The notes below the pieces were generated by a model. It had not been told where the DNA came from. It did no database searches and saw only the letters and a program-made list of their open reading frames with translations. From contig OMZG01000004.1 in assembly GCA_900315505.1 (NCBI GenBank), forward strand, positions 41,986-105,985: a DNA stretch of 64,000 bases, given 5' to 3'. Of this stretch, positions 33,304-43,863 are shown piece after piece (position 1 is the stretch's first letter; the number at the start of each line of letters is the position of its first letter). This stretch comes from an uncultured Lachnospiraceae bacterium (lineage in GTDB: Bacteria > Bacillota > Clostridia > Lachnospirales > Lachnospiraceae). A program made the translations under genes and the position numbers.

Positions 33304-34268
33304 CACTTGTCTCCTGTGAAAAAGGGTGTCACCCTTTCGATCAGTTCATTTATCATGGCACACGGGTCATCACCGTCCATTGAGAATCCCGCAGCTCTCT
33401 TGTGACCACCGCCACCATACTGACTCGCAAGCGCAGCAAGGTCTACAGTATCTGTAGCTGATCTCGCTGACACCTTGTAGCAGCCATCCTCGGTCGGATA
33501 CATGAAGAATGCATCTTCGACTCCTTCGACTGAGCGGAGTGTACCCACAACCCCCTCCATATTCTTCGGAGCTGCGTCATATTTTTTCATTTCATCAGAT
33601 GTGACAAAGCTTGCGATGACTTTTCCGCCAAGAAATGTCTTTGCATTCGTGATAGCCAGGCCAAGCATCTGCAGCTGCTTCAGGCTCTTCGTGAAAAATA
33701 CATGATCTACAATATATGAGTAGTCGATTCCGAGGTCCATCAGGTACCCGGCGAAATTCATCGTGCTCGAGTGAGTGCAGTTGTACTGGAACACTCCGGT
33801 GTCCGTCACTATACCGGTGTAGAGACATTCCGCAATATCCTTATCAATACGCTCCCTGTCGATGACTTGGCCGATCAGCTCACAGGTGCTTGATGCCTCC
33901 GGAAATACATAATTCACATCAGCAAAGGAACCATTCGTCTCATGATGGTCAATACATATAGTCTTCTTCGCATGCTCAAAATAGACTGCTGAATCTCCAA
34001 GCCTGCTCAGGTCTCCGCAGTCACAGCAGATAAAGAGGTCGTATGATGTATTATCATATTTATTAGCTCTTTTCAGTTTATCCGAATTCGGCAGAAATTC
34101 GAAGTCAAAAGGAATCGGCTCCAGATACGCAATGATCTGGATCTGTGGGTGGTATTTCCTCACATAATTATAGACTCCGAGAACTGAGCCTGTGCAATCG
34201 CCGTCAGGTCTGATATGACCTGACACCGCCATCGTCTTTATATCCTGTAAATAATCTTCTAATCTCAT
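33303..34268 (-). CDS. nrnA: Bifunctional oligoribonuclease / pAp phosphatase NrnA (DHH family)
   Basis: Degrades short oligoribonucleotides and 3'-phosphoadenosine 5'-phosphate. The 321 residues have the DHH-family motifs HIRPDGDCTGS (18-28), FICCDCGD near 93, CIDHHETNGSF near 120 and the C-terminal DHHA1 substrate motif GGGHKRAAGFS near 298. It sits between rbfA and truB, its usual place in Clostridia. Confidence 0.96.
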   Translation of the reverse strand: MRLEDYLQDIKTMAVSGHIRPDGDCTGSVLGVYNYVRKYHPQIQIIAYLEPIPFDFEFLPNSDKLKRANKYDNTSYDLFICCDCGDLSRLGDSAVYFEHAKKTICIDHHETNGSFADVNYVFPEASSTCELIGQVIDRERIDKDIAECLYTGIVTDTGVFQYNCTHSSTMNFAGYLMDLGIDYSYIVDHVFFTKSLKQLQMLGLAITNAKTFLGGKVIASFVTSDEMKKYDAAPKNMEGVVGTLRSVEGVEDAFFMYPTEDGCYKVSARSATDTVDLAALASQYGGGGHKRAAGFSMDGDDPCAMINELIERVTPFFTGDK

Positions 34269-34269
34269 A

Positions 34270-34308
34270 ACTTTTTATCTATTAACTCACAACTCGTAGC
34301 TTACAATT
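34270..34308. repeat. Weak heptamer repeat array G
   Basis: Degenerate AACTCAC AACTCGT AGCTTAC AATTCTC units in the short gap between rbfA and nrnA; the weakest of the family. Confidence 0.55.
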
Positions 34309-34309
34309 C

Positions 34310-34693
34310 TCATTCTCCCCTATCCCTCTCCACCTCTTCATCATGCTCCATGACCTCATCAATCTTATGTGACATATCCACGCCGTACGCAATAGACTTG
34401 TCCCAGATGAAATCAAGTACCGGTGTGTTGCGGAGATTCAGCCTTACTGCGAGCTGATGCCTGATGTAGCCGGCAGATGACTTGATGCCCTCCATAGTGC
34501 GTTCGCCGTCTTCCTCGCTTCCAAGGACCGAGATAAAGATCTTCGCAGTCTTCAGATCAGGTGCGACGATAGCATCCGTCACCGATACTATAGGTGAGAT
34601 ACGCGGATCCTTCACATCCTCCCTTATGATCTCAGAGATGACTCGCTGGACATCCTCATTTATTCTGTTATTTTTTACACTGTTTTTTCTCAT
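34310..34693 (-). CDS. rbfA: Ribosome-binding factor A
   Basis: 30S maturation and cold-shock factor. The start is set at the ATG 34693 (MRKNSVKNNRINEDV), with GGAG 9 nt upstream; a longer frame would need a TTG start. The 127 residues carry the KH-like fold with RVISEIIREDVKDPRI, VSVTDAIVAPDLKTAKIFISV and LAVRLNLRNTPVLDFIWD. It lies downstream of infB as usual. Confidence 0.95.
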   Translation of the reverse strand: MRKNSVKNNRINEDVQRVISEIIREDVKDPRISPIVSVTDAIVAPDLKTAKIFISVLGSEEDGERTMEGIKSSAGYIRHQLAVRLNLRNTPVLDFIWDKSIAYGVDMSHKIDEVMEHDEEVERDRGE

Positions 34694-34708
34694 ATAATCA
34701 TTCTCCAA

Positions 34709-34770
34709 TGATGAAAAAGGGGACAGTCCTGTTTTTCATCTTTTGAAAAAACGGATCTGTCCCATCTCAT
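34709..34770. repeat. Palindromic repeats between infB and rbfA
   Basis: ATGATGAAAAAGGGGACAG with a complementary CTGTTTTTCATC arm, then a second partial copy (AAAAAACGGATCTGTCCC..CTCATC). Same family as 24998-25103. It could attenuate transcription between infB and rbfA. Confidence 0.7.
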
Positions 34771-34771
34771 C

Positions 34772-37582
34772 TTATTTTCTTTCTACCTCTACCATCTTGT
34801 AGGCCTCGATGGTATCGCCCTCCTGATAGCCGGTAAAGCCTTCCACTACGAGTCCGCATTCATAGCCGGCCTTGACGGTCTTAGCATCGTCCTTGAATCG
34901 CTTAAGGGAGATGAGCTTGCCCTCGTAGATCTGCTCATCGCCACGATGGATGCGAACTGTACTGTCACGCTCCATGTAGCCGTCGTCTACGATACATCCG
35001 GCAATTATTCCGGCCTCTGAAGACTTGAATGTCATGCGGACTGTTGCATGTCCGATGACCTGCTCCTCATATACAGGCTCGAGCATTCCCTTCATTGCAC
35101 TCTCTACATCTGCTATAGCATTGTAGATGACCTTGTACAGACGGATATCAACGCCCTCGTGATCAGCAATGCCCTTTGCGACATTGTCAGGTTTGACATT
35201 GAACCCGATGATGATGGCATTGGATGCTGCGGCCAGGTTCACATCAGACTCGGTGATGGCACCGACTCCGCCGTGGATGACCTTTACCACCACCTCGTCA
35301 TTAGACAGCTTCTCGAGAGAAGACCTGACAGCCTCGACAGAGCCCTGTACATCGGCCTTTACGATGATATCAAGCTCCTTGACATTACCTGCCTGAATCT
35401 GGCTGAACAGATCATCAAGGCTTACGCCTCTCCTCGTCTCCTCAATCAGATTCTCCTTGCCGACAGATACGAAGGTTGAAGCATAGTCTCTTGCCTCCTT
35501 CTCAGAATCGAATCCGTTCAGGATCTCACCTGCATTAGGAACCTCTGAAAGACCGAGAATCTCAACAGGCGTGGAAGGTCCCGCCTTCTTAACTCTCTTA
35601 CCGTTCTCATCAAGCATGGCTCTTACCTTACCAAATGAAGAACCGGCAGCTACGGGATCTCCTACATGGAGAGTTCCCTTCTGAACGAGAACCGTAGCTA
35701 CAACTCCACGTCCCTTATCAAGTTCTGCCTCTATCACAAGACCTCTTGCATTTCTCTTAGGATTAGCCTTCAGCTCCATCACGTCAGCCGTGAGAAGAAC
35801 CATCTCCAGCAGCTGGTCAATACCCTCGCCTGTGTGTGCAGATACAGGTACGAAGATCGTGCTTCCGCCCCAGTCCTCAGGGATCAGCTCGTATTCTGAC
35901 AGCTCCTGCTTTACTCTCTCTACATTTGCATTCGGCTTATCGATCTTGTTGATCGCAACGATGATCTCTACGCCTGCAGCCTTGGCATGGTTGATAGCCT
36001 CTACAGTCTGTGGCATTACACCGTCATCTGCTGCTACAACAAGGATTGCGATATCAGTAGAATTGGCTCCACGCATACGCATGGCTGTGAACGCCTCATG
36101 ACCAGGAGTATCGAGGAAAGTGATCTTTCTTCCATTTATGCCTACTACATACGCACCGATCTTCTGGGTGATTCCGCCGGCCTCCTTATCCGATACATGA
36201 GTATGACGGATCTTGTCAAGGAGGGAGGTCTTACCATGATCGACATGTCCCATAACGCAGACTACAGGAGGTCTCGGAACAAGTGTAGATGGATCATCCT
36301 CGTCATCCTTTACGAGCTCTGCGATGACATCGACCTTCTCCTCGTGCTCACAGATGCAGTTGAACTCGGCTGCTATATTCTCAGCCTCGTCGAAATCCAC
36401 CTCTGAATTCAGTGTATATACCTTGCCTTCAAGGAACAGCTTCTTGATGATCTCAGAAGGCTGGACCTTCATCTTATCAGCCAGGTCACGTAGAGAAATA
36501 CGATCCGCTACCTCAATCGTGATGATCTCATCCGGGTCACGCTTCTCGACCTTATTATTGTTATTATTCTTTGACTTCTTCTTGCCACCGTTCTTCTCGA
36601 GATTGATATAATGCTCTTCCTTCTTTCCTAAAGCATCATGATCACCTCTGCCCTTGCGGTTGTGCGGTCTGCCATTATGATGACCCTTGTCACCATTTGG
36701 CATCTCCTGTGGACCATTGCCGCCTCTGTCAGGACGGCCGCCACCGAATGAGGAGTCGTTCTTTCTGCGGTCATTGTCACGGTCGCCTCTTCCGCCACGG
36801 CCATTGCCTGACCCTGTACCGTTTCTTCTCTCACGCCTCTCAGCAGCTGCCTCCTTCTTTCTCTCGGCATTTCTCTTCTTCTGCTGCTGGAGCTCTTCCA
36901 TGATATTCCCGAGCTTTACAGGGCCATTTCCCGCCTTCTTCTCTGGACGGTTCTCCTTGGCCTTCTGCTCCTGTGGCTTCTGCTGCGGAGCCTGTTCTGC
37001 CGGCTTCCGGTTCTGCTCGGCTGTATTCTTCCTGTCAGCAAAATGCTCCTCAGGGTAGGCATCGAGACCACGAGGTCTGACTCTGTCACTGCCAGTACGA
37101 GGCTTTATCGGGCCACGTCTCTCAGGTGCCGAATTGCGGTTTCCTCTATTGGAACCACGGCCGTCTCTTCTTCCATTACCGCCATGATCCTTGGAATTCT
37201 CTGAATGAAATACAGCAGTGATATTTCTCTTCTTTTTCTGCGGAACAGCCTGTGGCTTCTTCTGTGCCTGTGGCTTATCTGTTGTCTTCTTCACTCTGGT
37301 CGCATCCTGCCTTGCAGGCTTTTCCTGTTTCTTTTCTTCCACAGGCTTCTTCTCCTCGAGAGTCTTCTCAGGTTTCTTTTCGGGCTTATTCTCTGCCTTC
37401 CTCGCAGGTGCAGGTGCCGGAGCGCTTTCCTTGCTGAAGGCCTTCTTTACCTCACTCACCTGTTCATCGGTCAGTCCGCTCGACGCGGTCATATTCTGTC
37501 CGGAAGCAGCAAAGTGTGCAATAATTTCCTTATTTGAAACATTTATCTCTTTTGAGAGATCATAAATTCTGATTTTTGCCAT
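34772..37582 (-). CDS. infB: Translation initiation factor IF-2
   Basis: GTPase that places fMet-tRNA on the 30S subunit. The 936 residues begin with an IF2_N domain (1-50). A long low-complexity K/E/P/R/G/N-rich linker (about 50-345) and a second IF2_N (about 352-405) follow. The G domain has GHVDHGKTS near 444, DTPGHEAF and NKIDK. Domains II, III and IV end in [11 protein letters not shown]. Complete and ordinary. The start overlaps ylxQ by 23 bp. Confidence 0.98.
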   Translation of the reverse strand: MAKIRIYDLSKEINVSNKEIIAHFAASGQNMTASSGLTDEQVSEVKKAFSKESAPAPAPARKAENKPEKKPEKTLEEKKPVEEKKQEKPARQDATRVKKTTDKPQAQKKPQAVPQKKKRNITAVFHSENSKDHGGNGRRDGRGSNRGNRNSAPERRGPIKPRTGSDRVRPRGLDAYPEEHFADRKNTAEQNRKPAEQAPQQKPQEQKAKENRPEKKAGNGPVKLGNIMEELQQQKKRNAERKKEAAAERRERRNGTGSGNGRGGRGDRDNDRRKNDSSFGGGRPDRGGNGPQEMPNGDKGHHNGRPHNRKGRGDHDALGKKEEHYINLEKNGGKKKSKNNNNNKVEKRDPDEIITIEVADRISLRDLADKMKVQPSEIIKKLFLEGKVYTLNSEVDFDEAENIAAEFNCICEHEEKVDVIAELVKDDEDDPSTLVPRPPVVCVMGHVDHGKTSLLDKIRHTHVSDKEAGGITQKIGAYVVGINGRKITFLDTPGHEAFTAMRMRGANSTDIAILVVAADDGVMPQTVEAINHAKAAGVEIIVAINKIDKPNANVERVKQELSEYELIPEDWGGSTIFVPVSAHTGEGIDQLLEMVLLTADVMELKANPKRNARGLVIEAELDKGRGVVATVLVQKGTLHVGDPVAAGSSFGKVRAMLDENGKRVKKAGPSTPVEILGLSEVPNAGEILNGFDSEKEARDYASTFVSVGKENLIEETRRGVSLDDLFSQIQAGNVKELDIIVKADVQGSVEAVRSSLEKLSNDEVVVKVIHGGVGAITESDVNLAAASNAIIIGFNVKPDNVAKGIADHEGVDIRLYKVIYNAIADVESAMKGMLEPVYEEQVIGHATVRMTFKSSEAGIIAGCIVDDGYMERDSTVRIHRGDEQIYEGKLISLKRFKDDAKTVKAGYECGLVVEGFTGYQEGDTIEAYKMVEVERK

Positions 37583-37910
37583 CTGTGTTCCTCCTTGCTG
37601 CTTCCTGTTTCTCTATCTTTTCCTGTAGTGCCTTTGCGAAGCCGCTGTCACATATTGCCAGAGACATACGGAACTCAAGTCCCATTGCCCTGCCCAGTGA
37701 CACTGAATCGCTGTATATTATAAAAGGTATCTTCCTGTAATCACACATATCCCTGAAATGCTTCTTCGTATTATCAGAAGCATCCGAGGCAACTATCACA
37801 AGAGCGGCCCTGTCCTTCTTTACCGCCTCTTCGGTGGAAAACTCTCCCCCCTTTACCCTGCCTGCCTTTCTCGCCAGAGAAATAAATGATAGAACCTGGT
37901 CATTACTCAT
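37560..37910 (-). CDS. ylxQ: L7Ae-family RNA-binding protein YlxQ
   Basis: Small K-turn-binding-type protein of the nusA-infB operon; precise role unsettled. The 116 residues show the L7Ae fold: [37 protein letters not shown] and [17 protein letters not shown]. It overlaps ylxR upstream and infB downstream. Confidence 0.93.
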   Translation of the reverse strand: MSNDQVLSFISLARKAGRVKGGEFSTEEAVKKDRAALVIVASDASDNTKKHFRDMCDYRKIPFIIYSDSVSLGRAMGLEFRMSLAICDSGFAKALQEKIEKQEAARRNTDGKNQNL

Positions 37911-38166
37911 TACTCAAGGACCTCCTCAGACTGTCATATATATCGGTGCTGAGCTTCTGTCCAAAGGAACGCTCCAGGCCATGATTCTTCTCGGCCCTCT
38001 CAAGACACGCTGTATCTCTGCAGATATAAGCACCCCTTCCTGATGCCTTGCCGGATGTATCCACAATGAAGCCTCCTTCAGGTGTGCGCACAATCCTTAC
38101 CAGGCTGCTCTTCGGTTTCATCAGCCCACAGCCGATGCATTTTCTCTCTGGTATCTTCTTCGGCAA
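37903..38166 (-). CDS. rnpM: RNase P modulator RnpM (YlxR)
   Basis: The 87 residues carry the YlxR signature RKCIGCGLMKPKSSLVRIV and GRGAYICRDTACLERA. YlxR was described as an RNase P-binding modulator and renamed RnpM. Its place directly after nusA is invariant in Firmicutes. Confidence 0.94.
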   Translation of the reverse strand: MPKKIPERKCIGCGLMKPKSSLVRIVRTPEGGFIVDTSGKASGRGAYICRDTACLERAEKNHGLERSFGQKLSTDIYDSLRRSLSNE

Positions 38167-38179
38167 ATTAACTCCTTAA

Positions 38180-39514
38180 TCACTCTTCAGTGCTGTCATC
38201 AGAGGACTCATCTGCATCTGCATCTGCATCGACATCTGCGATATCATCAGCCTCTTCTGCATCATCAATATCCTCTACATCCCCGATATTGTCAGCTTCC
38301 TCTAAATCCTCTGCTTCTTCGATATCGTCAATATCATCCTCATCCTCTTCCGGTCCATATATATCATCGAAATTCATGAATCCCGGATCCTCTTCATTCT
38401 GGGTCTCACTCTTGATATCGATCTTGAATCCGGTGAGTCTGGCTGCAAGCCGGGCATTCTGTCCTTCGCGGCCGATAGCCAGCGAAAGCTGATAATCAGG
38501 TACTACTACCCTTGCCTGCTTCAGATCTGCATCAGCCACTACTCCGATTACCTTCGCCGGAGCAAGGGCATTCTCAATAAGCTGTGCAGGCTGATCTGAC
38601 CACTCAATGATATCTATCTTCTCATTACCGATCTCAGATACTACTGCATTTACACGGCTGCCGTTCATGCCTACACAGGCACCGACCGGGTCCACATCAG
38701 GATCATTGGAGTAAACGGCAATCTTCGTTCTGTTGCCGGCCTCTCTTGATACTGCCTTTATCTCTACGATTCCGTCCCTGATCTCAGAAACCTCTTCTGT
38801 GAAAAGGCACTTGATGAAATCAGGATGAGAACGTGACAGGCGGATACGAGGTCCGTTATCCCTTTTTCTCTTCTTCTCATTGCCATTCCTTGGAAGCTTA
38901 TCTTCCTTAGTGTCATCCTTCACATCGAGGACGAGGACCCTGATACGGTCTGTTGGCTTGTAATGCTCACCCTTGATCTGCTCGCTCTCCATCAGAAGCG
39001 CATCACATCTGCCCAGATTGATGCTGATATTCTTGCCGACGTAGCGCTCAACGATACCGGTGACAATAGTCCCGACCTTATGCTTGAACTCCTCAATTAC
39101 TGAAATCTTCTCGAATTCCTTGATCTTCTGGACGATAGCCTCCTTCGCGGTCTTTACTGCAACACGGCTGAAATCAAGTGAATTGACCTCTGTCACCACA
39201 TCGTCGCCAGGCTTGTAGGCACCATCATACTTGGTCTGCGCTTCCTCAAGGGAAATCTCTGTATCAGGGTCATTAACCTCTTCAACGACAGTCCTGTGTT
39301 CTAAGATATGGTACTCACAGGTATCATGATCGATCACGACCTCGATATTGTCCACATTCACATTCTCAGGCTTTGAACCCCTTCTATTGGCGATCTGCTG
39401 CCTGCAGGCCAGCTTCAGCCCTTCTGCGATCGCATCAATAATCTCATCCTTCGGGATGCCCTTGTCCTTCTCGAGCTGGTCAAGTCCTGCACTCAGTTCA
39501 CTAAAGTCTGCCAT
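38180..39514 (-). CDS. nusA: Transcription termination/antitermination factor NusA, with acidic tail
   Basis: Binds RNA polymerase and nascent RNA to control pausing and termination. The 444 residues contain the NusA N-terminal domain (1-130), an S1 domain (about 135-200) and two KH domains (GACVGMNGSRVNAVVSEI near 277 and LAIGREGQNARLAARLTG near 345). The tail of about 60 residues consists almost wholly of D, E, A, I and S, encoded by GATGC-rich trinucleotide-like repeats. The acidic tail is longer than in most Firmicutes NusA. Confidence 0.97.
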   Translation of the reverse strand: MADFSELSAGLDQLEKDKGIPKDEIIDAIAEGLKLACRQQIANRRGSKPENVNVDNIEVVIDHDTCEYHILEHRTVVEEVNDPDTEISLEEAQTKYDGAYKPGDDVVTEVNSLDFSRVAVKTAKEAIVQKIKEFEKISVIEEFKHKVGTIVTGIVERYVGKNISINLGRCDALLMESEQIKGEHYKPTDRIRVLVLDVKDDTKEDKLPRNGNEKKRKRDNGPRIRLSRSHPDFIKCLFTEEVSEIRDGIVEIKAVSREAGNRTKIAVYSNDPDVDPVGACVGMNGSRVNAVVSEIGNEKIDIIEWSDQPAQLIENALAPAKVIGVVADADLKQARVVVPDYQLSLAIGREGQNARLAARLTGFKIDIKSETQNEEDPGFMNFDDIYGPEEDEDDIDDIEEAEDLEEADNIGDVEDIDDAEEADDIADVDADADADESSDDSTEE

Positions 39515-39535
39515 CTTATCCTCCTAATGTGTATA

Positions 39536-39997
39536 TCAAAAATCAAATGCAAGCCTTATCAGGGAAATATCCTTCCGTGAAAAGGTCTGCTCCTTATCTC
39601 CTGTATCGATCGTGACCGAATCCCTATCGTATCCCTTAAGGATTCCTCTGAACTCCTTCATGCCGTCAATAGCCTTGTAAGTCCGCAGCTCGACATCCCT
39701 GCCGACTGAATTCATGAAATCCCTCTCGCGCTTCAGTGGTCTGTCTAGCCCCGGTGAGCTCACAACAAAGGTGTATGGTTCTTTTATATAATCCTCTCTA
39801 TCGAGAATCTCATTCATCCGGGAGCTCACGGCCTCACAGTCCTCTACATTGACTCCGCCCGGCTTGTCAATAAAGGCTGAAAGGTAATATTCCTTTCCTT
39901 CCTTGCTGAAGACGACATCCCAGAGCCTAAGCCCCAGCTCATCAAGGATCGGCTGTAGGAAGCCTATCGTCTTCTCTTCGTATTCTTTTGCACTCAT
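39536..39997 (-). CDS. rimP: Ribosome maturation factor RimP
   Basis: Needed for 30S assembly. The 153 residues show LRLWDVVFSKEGKEYYLSAFIDKPGGVNVEDCEAVSR and SSPGLDRPLKRERDF, both diagnostic. First gene of the nusA-infB operon, 21 bp before nusA. Confidence 0.97.
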   Translation of the reverse strand: MSAKEYEEKTIGFLQPILDELGLRLWDVVFSKEGKEYYLSAFIDKPGGVNVEDCEAVSSRMNEILDREDYIKEPYTFVVSSPGLDRPLKRERDFMNSVGRDVELRTYKAIDGMKEFRGILKGYDRDSVTIDTGDKEQTFSRKDISLIRLAFDF

Positions 39998-40016
39998 ATA
40001 CTATCCTTATATAAAC

Positions 40017-40047
40017 AAGAGAGCGGACCCGAAGGCCCGCCCTCTTC
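40017..40047 (-). terminator. Terminator after tRNA-Glu, ahead of rimP
   Basis: Strong GC-rich hairpin (AGAGGGCGGGCC, TTCG loop, GGTCCGCTCTCT), followed by TTGTTTATATAA on the minus strand. It would end the tRNA transcript and isolate the rimP operon. Confidence 0.82.
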
Positions 40048-40065
40048 TTCAAGAGTTATGGAAAA

Positions 40066-40137
40066 TAGTTCCTAGGAGAATCGAACTCCTGATTCCGCCG
40101 TGAGAGGGCGGCGTCTTAACCGCTTGACCAAGGAACC
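40066..40137 (-). tRNA. tRNA-Glu (CTC anticodon)
   Basis: Cloverleaf read on the minus strand: acceptor GGTTCCT, D-arm GTC...GAC, anticodon stem CCGCC/GGCGG around loop CTCTCAC (anticodon CTC), T-arm AGGAG TTCGATT CTCCT, 3' acceptor strand AGGAACT. The first pair is G1-U72 rather than G-C, and CCA is not encoded. Confidence 0.95.
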
Positions 40138-40230
40138 ATATCTGTTATCGCTCACGCGCAACAATAACTATTATACTCATTTCAAAGTAGAAGTCAATAG
40201 CGAAATTGTATTTATTTAAGTTCATGGATG

Positions 40231-40301
40231 ATTAAGTTCCTGGTTCAAAGTTCAGAGTTCAGAGCTATAAGAACTCAGAACCCTGAACTTAGAACTTTAA
40301 T
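40231..40301. repeat. Heptamer repeat array H
   Basis: Left GTTCAAA GTTCAGA GTTCAGA units and right GAACTCA GAACCCT GAACTTA GAACTTT units, mutually complementary around a short centre. It follows galE and may act as its transcription end. Confidence 0.85.
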
Positions 40302-40314
40302 TGCTCAATTCTGA

Positions 40315-41331
40315 TCAGTCTTTAAACCCATTCGGATTCTTCTGCTGCCAGTTCCATGAGTCACGGCACATCTCCTTAATGTCGTACTTTGCATCCCAGC
40401 CAAGCTCCTTACTTGCCTTCTCAGCAGATGAATAGCACTGAGGCACATCACCGTCGCGACGAGGCTTGAAGGAATAAGGAATCTTCACGCCGGTAGCCTC
40501 CATGAAATTATTTACCACATCGAGCACCGAGTATCCCTTGCCGGTTCCGAGATTGTAGATGCCTACACCTACATTCTCCTGAATCTTCTTCAGTGCAGCC
40601 ACATGTCCTGTAGCCAGGTCACATACATGGATATAATCCCTTACACAGGTACCGTCCGGTGTATCATAATCATTTCCGAAGATGCCAAGCTCCGGGAGCT
40701 TTCCGATAGCCACCTGGGTAATGTAAGGCATGAGGTTATTCGGGATACCATTCGGATCCTCTCCGATAAGGCCTGACGGATGAGCTCCGATAGGATTGAA
40801 ATAGCGAAGCAGGATCACATTCCACTCCGGATCTGCAGTATGCATATCCGTAAAGATCTGCTCGAGCATCCACTTCGTCCAGCCATACGGATTCGTACAG
40901 GTTCCCTTCGGGCAGTTCTCAGTAATAGGAATCTCAGCAGGATTGCCATATACTGTAGCCGATGATGAGAAGATCAGGTTCTTGCATTCTGCCTTCCTCA
41001 TCGCATCGATCAGAGTCAGTGAACCTGTGATATTATTATTGTAATACTCCCAAGGCTTGTGAACAGACTCGCCTACGGCCTTGAGTCCTGCAAAATGGAT
41101 CACGCAGTCAATATCATTTTCCCTGAAAATCTTATCGAGACAGTCGTGATCAAGAATATCCCCTTTGTAGAATTTCAGATCCTTTCCAGTGATCTCCTTC
41201 ACACGTTCAAGTGACTTCTCACTTGAATTGTACAGGTTATCGATGACCACCACATCATAACCATTGTTCAGAAGCTCTACGCAGGTGTGGCTTCCGATAA
41301 AGCCCGCACCACCAGTTACAAGAATCGTCAT
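40315..41331 (-). CDS. galE: UDP-glucose 4-epimerase
   Basis: Interconverts UDP-glucose and UDP-galactose with bound NAD. The 338 residues include the NAD-binding [15 protein letters not shown] (6-20), the catalytic SSSATVYG and the YxxxK pair in [12 protein letters not shown] near 150. The family C-terminus ends in [28 protein letters not shown]. It follows the D-Ala-D-Ala carboxypeptidase by 15 bp and is probably the last gene of the cell-shape operon. Confidence 0.97.
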   Translation of the reverse strand: MTILVTGGAGFIGSHTCVELLNNGYDVVVIDNLYNSSEKSLERVKEITGKDLKFYKGDILDHDCLDKIFRENDIDCVIHFAGLKAVGESVHKPWEYYNNNITGSLTLIDAMRKAECKNLIFSSSATVYGNPAEIPITENCPKGTCTNPYGWTKWMLEQIFTDMHTADPEWNVILLRYFNPIGAHPSGLIGEDPNGIPNNLMPYITQVAIGKLPELGIFGNDYDTPDGTCVRDYIHVCDLATGHVAALKKIQENVGVGIYNLGTGKGYSVLDVVNNFMEATGVKIPYSFKPRRDGDVPQCYSSAEKASKELGWDAKYDIKEMCRDSWNWQQKNPNGFKD

Positions 41332-41346
41332 AGCTTACCTCCTTCA

Positions 41347-42333
41347 TTAAACTGAGCCAAACGAATTCAACAATTTATTAGTCATCAGGTACAGATCGTA
41401 TCTGGTGTCTGCCTTGAAAACTACGGTGATGATCTGCTGGTTCGTCTTCTTATTCTTCGACAGAAGCACCAGACAGTAGCCGGCAGCATCTGTCGTGCCG
41501 GTCTTGCCACCGAGAACCTGTATTCCGTCCGGAGCCTTGATATCCCCGGTGAAATACATATTAGTGGACTTATATGTCACTACATCTGTATTGCCATCCC
41601 TGTCAGTGATGGTAGCGTCAAGCTTCTTTGCCTTGATGATACTGCGGAAGGTCTTCTCCTTCAGTGCATTATGAAAAATAATATACATATCATACGCACA
41701 GGTATAATGATTCTCATCCGGCAGACCATCTGCATTCACGAAATTGGAATGTGAGGCTCCGATCTCCTTTGCCTTCTGATTCATCATCAAAGCGAACTTA
41801 TCCTCGCTTCCGGCCACAGAACGCGCGAGTGCCTTTGCTGCATCATTACCGCTTACGAGAAGCATTCCCTTCAGCAGATCCTCGAGAGAAAGCTTATCTC
41901 CCTCCTTCAGATCCGCAACCGATGAGCCTGCCGGCAGGTCAAGATCCGATGCCTCCACCGTACATATCTGCTTCAGATTGCCGTTCTGTATAGCTACGAG
42001 AGCCGTGAGGATCTTCGTAGTGGAGGCCGGATATATTTTCTCAAGGAGATTCTGACTGTACTTCGTCTCTCCTGTAGACTCATTGAAGGCACCTGCTGCA
42101 TAGACTGACTTATTATCAGAAGCACCGGATGAATCCTTCACATACGGACACAGGTCAGACGCCATCAGCGTAGACTTATCCTCCTTGATGAAATCATACT
42201 GCTCTGCCCTGCTGACCAGTGAATACTGCTGCTTCACCTCTGATTGGCATCCTGAAAGGATGAAAGAGGCTGACAGCAGCACGGATAGCAGGATGCTTAT
42301 TTTCTTCTTACTTGTACATTTCACGCCACTCAA
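41347..42333 (-). CDS. D-alanyl-D-alanine carboxypeptidase lipoprotein (penicillin-binding, peptidase S11)
   Basis: Trims the terminal D-Ala of peptidoglycan stem peptides outside the membrane. The 328 residues begin with a basic start and hydrophobic signal ending in a lipobox (LSGC). The S11 triad follows: YPASTTK (SxxK), SGND (SxN) and [11 protein letters not shown] (KTG). Length is shorter than DacA because the C-terminal beta domain is missing. The start is ambiguous: TTG at 42333 or GTG at 42324, neither with ideal spacing to the GAGGAG just upstream. It overlaps mgsA. Confidence 0.9.
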   Translation of the reverse strand: MSGVKCTSKKKISILLSVLLSASFILSGCQSEVKQQYSLVSRAEQYDFIKEDKSTLMASDLCPYVKDSSGASDNKSVYAAGAFNESTGETKYSQNLLEKIYPASTTKILTALVAIQNGNLKQICTVEASDLDLPAGSSVADLKEGDKLSLEDLLKGMLLVSGNDAAKALARSVAGSEDKFALMMNQKAKEIGASHSNFVNADGLPDENHYTCAYDMYIIFHNALKEKTFRSIIKAKKLDATITDRDGNTDVVTYKSTNMYFTGDIKAPDGIQVLGGKTGTTDAAGYCLVLLSKNKKTNQQIITVVFKADTRYDLYLMTNKLLNSFGSV

Positions 42334-42703
42334 GATCTCCTCTGTCTAATGCCCTGATCAGAAGCTCTGCAGTCGCCAGATTCGTAGCAAGTGGGATATT
42401 GTGCGCATCGCACATCCTGATGATCACATTGACATCAGGCTCGTGTGACTTCACCGTCAGCGGGTCACGAAGGAAAATAACGAGATCTATCTCATTATGC
42501 TCAATCTGTGCTCCCAGCTGCTGCATCCCGCCGAGATGCCCTGACAGGTATTTATGAACCTTCAGATTCGTTGCCTCCTCGATGAGCCGTCCCGTTGTCC
42601 CCGTAGCGTACAGCTTATTCCTGGCTAGTATCGATCTGTAGGCAATGCAGAAATTCTGCATCAGTTTCTTTTTCGCATCATGTGCGACAAGCCCTATATT
42701 CAT
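42308..42703 (-). CDS. mgsA: Methylglyoxal synthase
   Basis: Converts dihydroxyacetone phosphate to methylglyoxal, a bypass of lower glycolysis. The start at 42703 ([12 protein letters not shown]) has AGGAG 7 nt upstream; the longer frame is rejected. The 131 residues contain [35 protein letters not shown] and [15 protein letters not shown], the phosphate-binding and catalytic (Asp) motifs. Its place after rodA is common in Lachnospiraceae. Confidence 0.96.
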   Translation of the reverse strand: MNIGLVAHDAKKKLMQNFCIAYRSILARNKLYATGTTGRLIEEATNLKVHKYLSGHLGGMQQLGAQIEHNEIDLVIFLRDPLTVKSHEPDVNVIIRMCDAHNIPLATNLATAELLIRALDRGDLEWREMYK

Positions 42704-42720
42704 ATAACCACTCCTTTGTA

Positions 42721-43863
42721 TCATTCCTTCAGGTCAAAGGTGAGATTTCTCTCATCCCCATAGAACTTCTTCGACTGGATCGAGACATTCAGTACGAATC
42801 CTATTCCGAAGTACAGCGTCACAAGCGATGTCAGACCGTAGCTTACGAACGGAAGCGTAAGTCCCGTATTCGGCATGAGACCGGTGACAACGCTTATATT
42901 AACAAATGCCTGAAATGCCACGAGTGATGCCATTCCGACACATATCAGCTGTCCGGCGAGATCCTTTGCCTTCTTCGCGGTACGGAGACACTCGAAGACT
43001 ATTCCGAATATCAGCACCAACATCAGTACTGTACCAAGGAACCCGACCTCCTCACCTGTCACCGCAAAGATGAAATCCGTATGAGGCTCAGGAATATAAT
43101 TTCCGTTCTTTACTGAATCAGCGCCTGTATTGCTGAGTCCCTTTCCGAAAAGCATTCCGCTGCCGACCGCCATGATGGAATTCTGCTGCTGCATCGATGA
43201 CGAAGGGTACTTGTCCGGCTGAAGCCAGGCTGCGATTCGCTCATTCTGGTATCCCTGCAGGACTCCGCTTGAATGAAGCGTCAGGAAAATGACTCCTGCT
43301 ATTCCGATTGCTCCGATTCCTACAAGAGCTCCCGTGAGCTTTGCTGAAAGCCCTGCATAGAACAGCATCGTAAATATTACAAGGAAGGTCACGACCGTAG
43401 TCGACAGATCCGGCTCTATCACGATCAGCATCAGCGGGATCAGAGCCAGTATCACGGTGATAAGGAGCCTCTTCCTCGTGTTCAGCGTGTCCGCATACTT
43501 CAGCAGATAGGCTGCAAAGAAAAGTATCAGAAATACCTTTGCCATCTCAGATGGCTGGAACTGCATGCCTCCAATCCTGATCCACCTGGTCGCCTCATGG
43601 GATGAGTACCCGAGTGGACTCTTGATCAGGGCCAGGGCAATTACCGCCATAGCGTACAGAAGCCACGAGAACGATAGTATCGTCGAATAATCTATCATCG
43701 ATACTGCCACCATCACAATGACCCCAAGCACCATCCCAATGATCTGCTTGTTCTGATAGTCCTCATTTGCACTGCCGATTATTATTATACCATAAATCGT
43801 TAGTGCTACAACAAATGCTACAAGTCTGAAATTGTAATTTTTGAACCTGTAATTCCTAAACAT
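42721..43863 (-). CDS. rodA: RodA-type peptidoglycan glycosyltransferase (SEDS family)
   Basis: Polymerises glycan strands with PBP2 in the elongasome. The 380-residue membrane protein has about ten helices and the SEDS signatures [41 protein letters not shown] and the C-terminal [13 protein letters not shown]. The cognate PBP2 (mrdA) lies two genes upstream, so RodA is a better call than FtsW. It overlaps minC by 8 bp. Confidence 0.94.
   Translation of the reverse strand: MFRNYRFKNYNFRLVAFVVALTIYGIIIIGSANEDYQNKQIIGMVLGVIVMVAVSMIDYSTILSFSWLLYAMAVIALALIKSPLGYSSHEATRWIRIGGMQFQPSEMAKVFLILFFAAYLLKYADTLNTRKRLLITVILALIPLMLIVIEPDLSTTVVTFLVIFTMLFYAGLSAKLTGALVGIGAIGIAGVIFLTLHSSGVLQGYQNERIAAWLQPDKYPSSSMQQQNSIMAVGSGMLFGKGLSNTGADSVKNGNYIPEPHTDFIFAVTGEEVGFLGTVLMLVLIFGIVFECLRTAKKAKDLAGQLICVGMASLVAFQAFVNISVVTGLMPNTGLTLPFVSYGLTSLVTLYFGIGFVLNVSIQSKKFYGDERNLTFDLKE

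Noticed and set aside
36687..37565. Long plus-strand ORFs, Phe/Leu/Ser-rich, with membrane-like stretches
   Set aside because: They are antisense to the low-complexity Lys/Glu-rich linker of infB; no ribosome binding sites and no family resemblance.
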